A DNA stretch of 64,000 nucleotides, from positions 683,776-747,775 of the forward strand of contig CABFPE010000180.1 in NCBI GenBank assembly GCA_900660155.1, in the 5' to 3' direction. The first letter of the stretch is position 1; the number at the start of each line of letters is the position of its first letter. Source of the DNA: Hofstenia miamia (taxonomy: Eukaryota; Xenacoelomorpha; Acoela; Hofsteniidae). The notes below the pieces were generated by a model. That model was not told the DNA's origin. It saw nothing but the letters and a program-made list of their open reading frames with translations, and made no database searches. The position numbers and the translations under genes are program-made. Shown here one piece after another: positions 36,264 through 46,105 of this stretch.

Positions 36264-36708
36264 TTAGAATTTGCTACTATATGTTGTTTTTATATATGAT
36301 ATAAAATAGCTTGTGTAATGCGATTTGAATGCAGCATTTCCTGGTGATTTCTCAATATATAGTTTGTATAGGTTAATTCTACATTGAATTAAATTTTGAT
36401 TGTTTGCAATAATGCCTTTCAAAAATGTTTTAACCAATAGTGCCTCCTTAAGCCTCATTAAGTTCTTCCATAGAAGCTAATATTTCATTGAGTGTAATAC
36501 ATGTTGTAATTTCTTTTATTTTTAACAGGTATATAAAATGTTGTGAATGTGTACTCAAAAGAGTACATGGACCTTGAAAAAATAGTGTTACATTAGCCAA
36601 TCCTATGGTTATTTCCTTGAAAAATTGCCAAATGTCAATGTCTTCCTTTACATTATTTTTCCAATTGTATGGATCGTTACTCTCGTTAGACCTCAAATCA
36701 TAAGTCAT
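36264..36708 (-). CDS. Unknown small gene divergent from ACTR10
   Basis: Two abutting minus-strand frames look like exons of one host gene. The first starts at an ATG at 36708 (MTYDLRSNESNDPYNWKNN) and continues with DIDIWQFFKEITIGLANVTL; the second holds EALLVKTFLKGIIANNQNLI and INLYKLYIEKSPGN. At least one short intron is likely: TTTTCAAG|GTCCATG... to ...AAATAAAAG, ~60 bp, fits the host intron size, and the second frame may be entered through another acceptor near 36475. The predicted product is alpha-helical, with no signal peptide or membrane segment. No family recognised. The start lies 154 bp from the ACTR10 start on the opposite strand, so the two probably share a promoter. Confidence 0.45.
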
Positions 36709-36861
36709 TATTAAACTTAGTCCATATACATTTAGTAGCCAATTGGTAATTTAAAATTAAAATTTGCCATGTTTCAAAAAATTGCACAATGTAGATGTAT
36801 TTTCGAATTAACTAATTCTATTAAATTTTCAATGCGTGTTATACCGCAAGCAATGTTTCAG
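36709..36861. promoter_or_regulatory. Shared promoter/5' leader between divergent genes
   Basis: A 153 bp gap between an unknown minus-strand gene and ACTR10. It contains further ATGs in frame with ACTR10 (36769, 36832, 36853) with no stop between them and 36862, so the true ACTR10 start is uncertain; the Met at 36862 matches family N-terminal length best. No TATA box stands out. Confidence 0.4.
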
Positions 36862-39800
36862 ATGCCTGCATCATATGATTTAGCCCCAGTTGTTTTCGAC
36901 ATTGGTGTTGAATTCACTAAGTAAGTGTTTCATTTTAATTTAAACTATATTAAGTGTACTTAGAGCAGGGTTTGCTGGTGATAGCTCTCCAAGGTGTATC
37001 ATCAGAAGTGAAGTTTTGTCCCATGATTCGAACCAAATAATTACTTATAAATACTGTAGAGCGGACAAAGACTTACTATACGATTTTTTTCGCAATTTCT
37101 TGCGGTATATATATAACACGTGAGTTCATTATTATAATAACGTTTACATAACCTATATTCATTTTAGTCGTTTATTGGTTACTTCGCGTGATCGTCGGGT
37201 TGTTATTGTTGAATCTGTACTTTGCCCCTCATTGATAAGAGAAACATTAGCTGAAGTTTTTTTCAAATGTTTTGAGGTATATAAGTCAACAAAGATTTTT
37301 GTCATTTATTCTTAGGTGCCTTCGCTGATGTATTTTCCAAGTCATCTAATGGCGGCATCTGCTCTAGGACTTTCTAATGCTTTGGTGATTGATGCTGGCT
37401 ATTCTGAAGTCCAAATTTTTCCTGTTAGTTTTTTTGTTATTTACCTTTAATGCATTGTTATATTTTATATGGTGTAATTATGTAGTTCGTCTAAACATCT
37501 TATGGATTTCTGTTGCTATATTTAATCACTGCGCTTTAGTTATATGAAGGTATGGTTCTTTTGTCCAGTTACGAAACACTCCAAGTTGGTGCAAAGTCAA
37601 TTCATGAGTAATTTTTTTGTATACATTTCTATTTATTATTGAAGCTTTAGTTTTATTGAATCGCAATTGGTGGAAGACGGAAAGGTTATGTCTGGTAAAG
37701 GTGAAATCATGCCTTTGGCATCAAACACAGGTATTTTTTTTGTAGCTTAATGATTTTGCTATACAATTATCATCTATATTCATGCAATGCAGTTTTAAAA
37801 TTCCTACTAATTTACTGTCTTTTGTTTAGAACTTATTACTTCATCTCTTATTGAAGATATAAAAGTTCGGGCTTGTTTTGTTTCCCCGAAATTCCGTGCT
37901 CAAAAGCTAGTTAAAAATGATAAAAGCTGCACCCCTGCACCACCTCTTGAATATCCTTTGGGGAAGGATAAAATACTTCTTGTTCCTGGATTGTGTCGTG
38001 AATTAGCAGCTGAATCCATTTTTCAATTAGATTATGATGATTGTTCACTTCAAGCAATGGTTTTGAATTCCATTTTAAAAGTATGAATATTTTTTATATA
38101 TGCCTAAATTATCTAAATAATCTTCTTAAGCCTCTGCGTGACTTTAGCTCAGAACAATCCGAGTCTTTCAATGTTGTTTAGATTTATTTTTTCACTATTT
38201 GTCATGAAGAAACCCAATTCAAATTGTATTAAAAATTGAACGTAACAATGAACAAAATAATGTTGTGTCTCGTTCAGCAAACTAAATAGAATTATTCTAC
38301 TCCACCATTGAGAACAGGTTGAAGAACTTTTTTAGCATTATGAGTGTGATAATTTACTTTTAAAATTTCAAAGTGTGTGATTTCATTTTGTGGCTAAAAG
38401 CAACAGTGAAATGAAGGTTGGTTCCTCAATTGTTCAGCACAGAAATTATTTTTATCTAAGAAAGTTCCAAACACGCATACCAACCCAATGCAAAATTTAA
38501 GATATAATGTATTATACATGCAAGTTTCAAAACATACAACGTGATAAATTGAATGATATTTCGATGAACAGAAGATCGCAATTTCATACCGACTAAGTTT
38601 GTTATTGTTGTAGGTGATTATTAAAGAGCGGATTTCCGGCTAATTTTTCCGACAAAGACATGCTACTTCTCTATAAAAAAATTTCAAAAAAGTCCTTTTC
38701 CGGCTATTTTATAAAAACATGCTCAAAACAAACGATTTGAAATAAAATTCACATTTTATTGTATGAAATAAATAGGTATTTGGTCAAATTTTTATCTGAT
38801 AGATTAGTGCGCCTGACTGTCAGAATGTCACGATATTTACTGAACGATCGTTCCACACTGGCACTTGTGACTGGAGCGTATTTCAACGCTGTGTCTTTGC
38901 CTTTGGGAATCATGTTGATTGACTTCAGAGTTTTGTAGCCCTCATTGTTGTTTAGTACTGAATTAAGTTTCTACATCGCTTCTGAGTTCCCAGGAAGATT
39001 CTGTCTTACTCTCTCAATTACGTCCAATTGTGAACTGAGGCTCATGCATTCAGTTTCTAAAGGGGGTGATACACGATCAAATTTGTATGACCAATATTTG
39101 GCAAACAAAATGTTTGCAAATGCTTGCCCGTGCATCATCCCCGTCAAACACGCCATCGGACAAGCCATCAAAACTCCCATCAGACAAATTCAAATCAAAA
39201 TAATTTAGATATTTCCGTCAAACATTCGTCAAATAAGCTAAATATTTAACAATCATACTCTTTAAAGTTGAAGAAATTTAATTAAAACGGGTAAAACAGC
39301 ATTCAATTGTTCCCTTATCTATTCTGTATCAATATTGTTGTTTATTTACTTTACTTAACCCATTTAAAGCCGTAATCGAAAGAACTTGTATTTAAGATAT
39401 TTTAATGTCTGACTACCAGTTGTAGCACTACCAGTTGTAGCACTTGATTAGCTTTTGATTCATGCCTCATTTCTATTGTAACGTATCTGTTACGGTTGCC
39501 TAATGTGTTGTCTGTTACACATCCTAAACGAAGCGTCACAAATAAGCTGGAAGGAATGGAGCGGTTTTCATATCCTCATATTATTCCAAGTAACTATACA
39601 TTACATCCCTTATTCTATGACACAACCTCACAGAAAATAAAAATGTCGAAATTTACATGTACATGTACAAAATGTATTTCATTGACAACAAAATATAGAA
39701 AAACAATTCTCAGTAGTTCATGTGGATGTTAAAACACTCGATGTGGCATGCAACGTCACATGTCTCGCACCGATACGAAACTGGAGCACCCCTGATCCAT

Positions 39801-42800
39801 TCGCTTGGCGCTTGGCGCTTGGCACAAAGGCGAATTTGGCAACGGCGCCTTTTTGAAAGGAGGCCGATTCGATGATGTTGGTGGCCGGGAGTGGAGATGC
39901 GTTTCAAGCTTTTTGCTTCTTTGGAGGTTGATGATAATAGGTGTCGGGTCATACTTCTTCTGAATTTCAGCTGGTCCATGGGAAATTCATTTCCATTCGC
40001 TGCTCGGTAAATCAGATACGAAATTGAGAGGAATGTTTCCAGAATCCAAGTCACAATGCTCCAATACCATTTTTTGCCGTTGATGGCGATGTGGTACTGT
40101 TGAACACGTCCATCAAGATTATCGACTCCGTCCATGAATTTTTTGTAGCGATCTATCAATTTCGGCATTGGCGTTTCCACCTCCTTCTTCGAACATCACT
40201 GGCTTTATCTTTGAGCGGAGCACTGTGGCTGAACTGAGCCGAAATTGGACAGCAATGTTACTGTGCTGTTATCTTTCTTAGACGCTCCAACTATTCCATC
40301 ACCAGACATGAATTCAAAATCTCCACGATATTCGAGTTTCTTCATCTCAATTGGACACTTATTGGTTCGATTTTTCCGAACAGTTCCAGTGGCCTTCACG
40401 TTTCTGTTTTTCAAGTAAGTCATGACATCAAAAGAAGTGAAGAAATTGTCGAAGAAAACTTCCGCATCTTGTTTCCGAAAACTTCCGCAACTTGTTTTCT
40501 AATGCCTCACTGATTTACAACTCTCAAGCCAAGCGGAATGTCGCGCTTCTCAGATGCCCCTTGGTAAACGTTGAAGTCGATCAAAAAGCCATCATAGCTG
40601 CATAAGCACCATGCGTTATGTCAAAAACGGATTGGTTTATTCCTGATAAATTGTTTTAGTGAGTGACGTCCGAAATATCGACGTCATAGATTCATCAATG
40701 GAAAGTTTTTCTTTGGAGAGATACTCATTGGATTGTTGGGTTACTAAGTCAATGAGACGTCTTACCTTGAACAATCGATCCGTATTTCCTTGAACTTTAT
40801 CATTGTCACAACAGTGAAAGTTAGTATTCAAATTCTTGAAGTCGGTGCGTGACAGAGATTCTTTTGCTGCATTGTTGCTGACGTCATTGTCATTCGACCA
40901 ATACGTGTCTTGCCGTGACAGTCGATTGTATCCACTCAAGTACAAAAGCCCAAAGAACGATCTCATAGTTGCTTCGTCAGCCAAAAATAAACGGTTCTTC
41001 TGATGAGCATAACGATTTGTCTCCTCAACCAGAAAATTGAATAATCCTGATGTGTAAATGTCATACACTTCATTAGGCTCCTTACCGACGAAATGTTCAA
41101 GCATTTCGGGAAGCCACGAAGGAGTTGTATAATTTTCCGAAGGTGGGTTGTCCTTCCGTTCCCAAACGACATTGTGTTCGCGGTTTTTCATGAAATCATG
41201 AAGCTCATTTACGTTCATCATTTCGAACTCCCCAACAACTTCCTCCACGAAATCTACACCTCCAACTTCGTTATCATTTATGTCTTCTTCGTCACTGACT
41301 TGGTCTGATGGAGGTGGAAGTATTATAATTTCACTTTCTCTTTCTTCATCGTTATTGCTCCCCTCTAAAATTTTTTCTACCCCGCTTGATTGAGTGTTAG
41401 GAAACGTGCCATCTTTCAGAGCTAAAGCAAATGCTATGAAATGCCAACTTATTGATAAAACGAATTGAAAATCAATAATTTTTAAAGCTCGCTTTATCGA
41501 CTGGATCGGTACTTTGATAGATCCAAAATTTAAATGAACCCGCATTCAGCCAGCGTAACAGATATGTTACATAGCAATCTAATATTGTACCATACCCAAC
41601 ATATTCAATTTTGTTTGGATTTGAGTCATGATGCTAGAAAGGATCTTTATGTTTACAATCAGATGAATTTAGGGGCTATAAAAACAAATTTTCTATCCTT
41701 AGGGATTCAACAACAACGAGAGAAATTTCCCATCATAAGTCAATGATCTTGAAGCTAGAAATGTGAAGCCAAATTGCTCCAAATTTTTCGTTAGAAGTCA
41801 AAAACATTTAAATGTTATCTATAAGAAAAGAAACGTTCAAAATTTATGCCAAAATAATAGGCTATTAATCTTGCAGTGCCTCTCAAAGTGTCTGTAACAG
41901 TTGTGTTAAGCTGGCTTTAAATCAACCACACAGGAAAGGCAGAATTCATTTACGCGCAAAGCAGTGATTAATTAATTTTAATTTAAAACGCTTTTCCTTG
42001 TCATTGGTGATGTGAAGCATGGTTTATTTAATTAGTGCTTTTGCAAAATGCTATTTTGGATGTTCTGCACGGGTTACATGTGTTTACGCACAAAACCAAT
42101 TAACATTTGCGAATCATTATAAATTTATTGACAGAAAATAATTAACCTGTAAATACATACATGTTTAATAACAATTGTATCAAAAAACGAACCCTGCACA
42201 GGTCAAAGCACGCTAATTAATGTAAATTAGTTAACCATAAATGAGAAATTTCAGTAGATGTTTGCCATTTGTCTGATGGCTTGTTTGACGAATGTTTGAT
42301 AATGTATCCTGCAAAATGTTTGCCGAACAATTAAAATTAATTGCTTGCTTGATCGGAGGTTTGACCGTGTACCACCCCCTTTTAACTCTTTGATGACCGG
42401 AACTATGTGAAGATAACAACTGCAGATTTCAGCCAATTGGACTGGGAGGTTTTCGCACAAAGCTTTTAACAGTAATTGCTTGACTATCATCGTTCTGCTC
42501 TTTTACAAATTCACTAACAATTGCGAAATTATCGCAATGGTAACTTACTGACGCTAAAATGTCCCCCATCTTGCAGGGACTGATTCAGGAGGCAGAGAAA
42601 GTTGTGTTTGGTCCACAAAAGGGCCCATCTTTACGAATGAGATGTACTTGTTAATCAAAGCGTGCTTTTCCCAAACTGTCTCTGCAACCCGGTGCAGAGC
42701 ATGCGCGAGGCAAGTAACATGGATAGTGGTTGTGGATAGCGAAATTTGAAAGTTAGATTTGCTTTCTTCATGTACGATGAGTCACAATTAAACTAATTTT

Positions 42801-44951
42801 GTCATACTTCACATCATCGCCGGACAGCTTTGTCAACGCCTGCATCACACCTCTCAGTACTGTCGTGTGATTGCAGGCTTCTTTGAAAAACATTGTGCCC
42901 AGTAGTATTGGTTTTGATACACTACTATCCAATCATTACGTTTAGTACCATGCGATGGCAAGAATCGGTAGTCTTGTCCAGAATAAGCAATATTTCTTTT
43001 GCTCCAATTTGTTCCTTCATTTCTTTCCGATTCTCGTCGTATAATTCGCCAACATAATGTTTGCGTATTGTCTATTCATCGGGACAGTTATATCCAGTAT
43101 AATCTTTTATAAATTGTCTGAAAAGGGGTTTCGTTCAATTTTGTAAGTTAAATGTTGCACTCAAGAAATGTTTTTCCAAAACGCTTTCGAAATGCCTTTT
43201 CTTCAACTATGCATACTTTTTGTTGGACCGCCTGTCCTATGAGAGTTTGTTGAAGATGGCCGGCTGTAAGTCTTTTGTGTTTTGAAGTTTTCATGTGTTC
43301 TTCTTTTTCGCGATGCAAAAAACAACAAAATTTGCATTTAAAATGTTCGCCATCTTTCCTATGAAATTTATACTCAGCCATGTAACTGTCCTCCGTTGTA
43401 AGTTTAAGCATAACTGAATGTATATTGAAAAACTCTTGACTGACTTCTATTCTATGAGTGTTTATTTTAATGGTAAACAATGCTAGATAACAATATTGTA
43501 AAATATGTAGGCACCTGGAACATTATTTTAATGCATAATCGTAAGAATTAAACAGAAATTTCGAATATGTCCTTTTCCTGCTAATTTTTATAAAAATATA
43601 TAGTTTTATTATTAGGGTTCTCAACGTGTTAACTTATACTTTTTGAATATCAAAATATTTGGCGGAGCCTGGAGTTCGCGTAAATTTGCAACTTACATTT
43701 TCGTCCGCTTGGCATCTAACGATAATATAGGTTAGCGTAATTCCATGTAGATTAATGCATTTTATTTTTTACATTAAAATGCTTCCTACTGCGTCCCCCA
43801 ACAGAAATTACAGTAATCATTGTGATACATGTTTGTTTTTTATATTCACAAGTTTTATTTTAAACCCTTGCTCGTATTGAATACTTGCAGAGGCCTACGA
43901 TTGCTTAGTTAATTTTCACTGTAGTTTACAATTTTCTTGTTAAAATATTGTCGGTTATTTCTATGCTTCATTTCCTTCTTCATAAAACATTGTCTTTGAT
44001 TCTTTAATTTTCAGGATACCTAAGTAAGCATTCGTACGTTATTTTCTCTTATTGTTTGTTTTAATACAGCCAATGTCATACTTCGACTGGGTTACATCTT
44101 GATCGACTATCCGTACAAGATCGTATTGTTAGTTCCCAATAACATTGCCACATCCTCTGACAAATGCTACAAACAAAAACCAAGAAAAATGCATTTAATA
44201 ACTAGGTTAACACAGGTAAATCAAATAGCAATTGAAATTTTTGTAAAATGATATCTACAGTAAAGAAATGTCAATGCTAAAACTGTGTGTTTTAATACTA
44301 TATCTCAAAATATATTAATTAATTTTTAGTGTCCAATCGATTGTCGAAAAGAACTTTTACGTAATATAATTTTGATTGGAGGTACTGTATGTATTCCTGG
44401 TTTTGAAAGTCGCTTTGTTGATGAACTTAAATCACTAATAGATTCAGATCATTATAAGGAAAAATTTCAAGGAAATAAACAAGTACGACTTCACAAACTT
44501 TCTGCACCTCCCAATTGTCAGGCTTGGCTAGGAGGTTTGTGTTCTTGTGTATTTACAACGTTTGTATTATTTAATTGAGTTTTCTCAAAAGGTACATGCT
44601 TTTCATTAGTCTTTTAGTCACGTTTCCTTTATTTTAATAATTTTCCGGTTTTTTTAAAACTAGACAGCACAATAAATTAGTTTCCAGAAAAAATATTTTG
44701 GTGACGCCAACTTAATTGATTTTTTTGCGACTCAATATTCGACATAATTGGCTTTATAGATTAAGGCTTTGTCTTTTAACCTGTATTAGAAAAATATCTA
44801 ATCTGTATTTCATTTCGTATTCCGTTCATTTATTCATTCCTATTTAGCCTCGATTATGTCTTCACCTCAAATCCAGTTTGCTGTAAAGCCACTTACAAAG
44901 GCGCAATATCGCAAAAGGCCTCGCCTTTTGGATTGGTTTAATCTTATGTAA
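36862..44951 (+). CDS. ACTR10: Actin-related protein 10/11 (dynactin pointed-end subunit)
   Basis: Arp11/ACTR10 sits with p62, p25 and p27 at the pointed end of the dynactin filament, which links dynein to cargo. Nine exons: 36862-36920, 36964-37119, 37168-37276, 37316-37423, 37540-37607, 37651-37730, 37830-38080, 44330-44534, 44848-44951. All junctions are GT-AG and the phases fit, giving 379 aa (human ~417). Diagnostic blocks: VVFDIGVEFTKAGFAG (actin phosphate-1 loop region), SRDRRVVIVESVLCPS, EVPSLMYFPSHLMA, ALVIDAGYSE (phosphate-2 loop), LIGGTVCIPGFESR and CQAWLGASI. These match ACTR10 better than actin or Arp1. Introns are 39-116 bp except intron 7 (6249 bp, nested transposons) and intron 8 (313 bp). 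The stop codon overlaps an AATAAA (44950-44955). Confidence 0.93.
39355..41927 (-). mobile_element. piggyBac element, innermost of three nested elements
   Basis: The left end reads TTAACCCATTTAAAGCC from 39355, the TTAA target followed by CCC typical of piggyBac. ATTTAAAGCC recurs inverted at about 41912-41922, placing the right end nearby, though the right TTAA is not intact. Subterminal inverted repeats TGTAAC(G/A)TATCTGTTACG lie at 39477-39495 and 41552-41571. It encloses a broken piggyBac transposase on the minus strand. Confidence 0.7.
39710..41545 (-). pseudogene. piggyBac transposase (PGBD-like), broken
   Basis: Minus-strand transposase now in at least three frames (41545-40637, 40423-40205, 40180-39710). 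Acidic N-terminus, then the DDE_Tnp_1_7 domain: RSFFGLLYLSGYNRLSRQDT, first catalytic Asp in LSIDESMTS, second in FFDNFFTSFDVM (about 40450), third in MDGVDNLDG (about 40110). The C-terminus keeps the cysteine-rich zinc-binding domain (RRCQIRLCAKRQ ... RCETCDVACHIECF). All three Asp are still present, so decay is by frameshift and stop, not loss of the active site. The total length of ~600 codons is normal for the family. Confidence 0.85.
44058..44254 (+). other. Open stretch after a good acceptor inside ACTR10 intron 7
   Basis: After TTTTAATACAG the plus strand is open for ~60 codons, including NVILRLGYILIDYPYKIVLL and NNIATSSDKCYKQKPRKMH, with fairly even codon use. It matches nothing in ACTR10. 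It may be an exon remnant or part of an unrecognised element. Confidence 0.25.
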
Positions 44952-45250
44952 TAAACAAAGAATTGGTGCTGGTTTACACAAATGGCGGTTTCGTCAATTC
45001 CTTTCATTTTGGACTAATAGCAATTTTATTTAATTTGGTAGCTGTCAATGGCTTCTTAGGAGACGTGCAAATTTAAAATTTGTATTCAAATAAATTCCTA
45101 AAACTTATATTTGTAGATTCAATTAGACTTACACACTATTTTTGAGATTTTACGTTGTGATTTTGGATACTGTATCGATTTTCCAAGAAATTTACTTTCG
45201 AAAACTCGGTTATTCATTTAATTTTTCACTCCTATCTCCCATTAAATAAA

Positions 45251-45597
45251 GTATGATACGTGTTGCTATCGGTAGACAATTGGTTGAAATGTTGACCTGG
45301 AACTGACCCGAAGATCGCTTCCAGTTCTGTCAAGAGCCTTATAAGCTAAACTTACAAAGTGAACATCAATTAATATTGTCAGAGGTTCATTCTATTTGCA
45401 AGTATTTTTTAATCTATTTGAAGTCAAGCTACCAAATCTATTTACAACTCACTGGCGTAGACTTCAAGAATTACTTGGGTGTGTTGCATTATTTCATCAC
45501 CCACAATCCGGTACACATTATAGTAAATATCCCGATTCATTCCAATTGTTTGAGATTTCTGAAATCGTTGCAATAGTATGTTCCCATATGATCTAAA
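45251..45597 (+). pseudogene. Unknown protein-coding remnant between ACTR10 and MMS22L
   Basis: A protein-like stretch split over two frames: DRFQFCQEPYKLNLQSEHQ in the frame of the ATG at about 45254, and, after a run of six T near 45409, FEVKLPNLFTTHWRRLQELL and HPQSGTHYSKYPDSFQLFEI in the next frame, ending at TAA 45595-45597. One additional T in that run would make the two continuous. One in-frame TGA lies upstream unless a ~42-nt intron (GTAGAC...CCGAAG) is removed. It may be a sequencing slip in a real small gene or a pseudogene. No family recognised. Confidence 0.35.
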
Positions 45598-46105
45598 GTG
45601 TCATCAATGGAATTTGGATAGGTTATTTCAACAGTAAAAATGCATTGCGTTCTCCCATTTCAACATAAAATGTTAAATTTACATTATTGACACTGACTTT
45701 CAAAATTATACAACTACTTTAGGCATTGTAGTTGTTTACAGATTATTTTCCAGTTGCAATGTAATTAATAATGTACTGATTAAATTTGTTACTCTAATTC
45801 CAAACATAGTTGCTAGGGTAATGATATTTTAATAGACAACAAATTCTAGACATTGTGAAATTTAATATACACTCCCACTATGCCACTGTTTGTTAAACAA
45901 TTTTAGAATTGCACGACCGGTAGAATTTTGATAATTCCACATGCGTTTGATAGCCCAGAAATACTTATTTTTATAGTTTTAATGCATGTAATGAAACTTT
46001 TAGTTGTTTGTTTTTCTTGTACATGATAGTTATTTGAAGCGATGCGCACCTTTAATGGCTTACTAAAATGTATTGCATATTATTGTAATTTTTAGATAGC
46101 TTACA
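45598..46105. promoter_or_regulatory. Upstream region of MMS22L
   Basis: No gene. A TTTTTAG just before the MMS22L start could be the acceptor of a 5'-UTR intron; no TATA box stands out. Confidence 0.3.

Larger units (their letters stand above)
39061..42382. mobile_element. TAA/TTA-flanked DNA element inserted in the hAT
   Basis: Inverted ends AGGGGGTGATACACGATC (from 39061) and its near complement (GACCGTGTACCACCCCCTTT, ending 42382), with TAA on both outer sides (39058-39060, 42383-42385). A 3-bp TTA/TAA duplication is typical of PIF/Harbinger. The subterminal DNA (39080-39240, 42236-42360) repeats CAAACATT(C)GTCAAA and GCCATC(A/G)GACAA. No Harbinger transposase is visible, so this is probably a non-autonomous element that later received the piggyBac. 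Superfamily by inference from the duplication only. Confidence 0.6.
38750..43500 (-). mobile_element. hAT transposon relic, outermost of three nested elements
   Basis: Minus-strand hAT transposase split by a later insertion. The right part (43480 down to ~42386) holds a zinc finger (CKFCCFLHREKEEHMKTSKH), the VTCLAHALHRVAETV block and ..ARWGTF, in several frames. The left part (39057 down to ~38760) holds LSSQLDVIERVRQNLPGN and the C-terminal dimerisation motif APVTSASVERSFSKYRDIL. Reading across the insertion with one copy of its TTA removed joins VIKEL to ETECMSL, as expected for this domain. Frameshifts and stops throughout: inactive. No clear hAT terminal repeats were found; a ~27 bp direct repeat (GTCCTTTTCC(G/T)GCTA...) lies near both outer edges (about 38692 and 43568). 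Confidence 0.75.
38081..44329 (+). other. ACTR10 intron 7, expanded by nested transposons
   Basis: GTATGA donor at 38081, TTTTTAG acceptor at 44329. It is more than fifty times longer than the other small introns of the gene. It contains a hAT element cut by a TAA-flanked element, itself cut by a piggyBac. 43600-44290 has no recognised element. Confidence 0.85.

Noticed and set aside
38692-43596. 27-bp direct repeats (GTCCTTTTCC.GCTA) as the target duplication of the hAT element
   Set aside because: hAT duplications are 8 bp; a 27-bp diverged repeat does not fit and the hAT ends were not found, so it is noted only as a local repeat.
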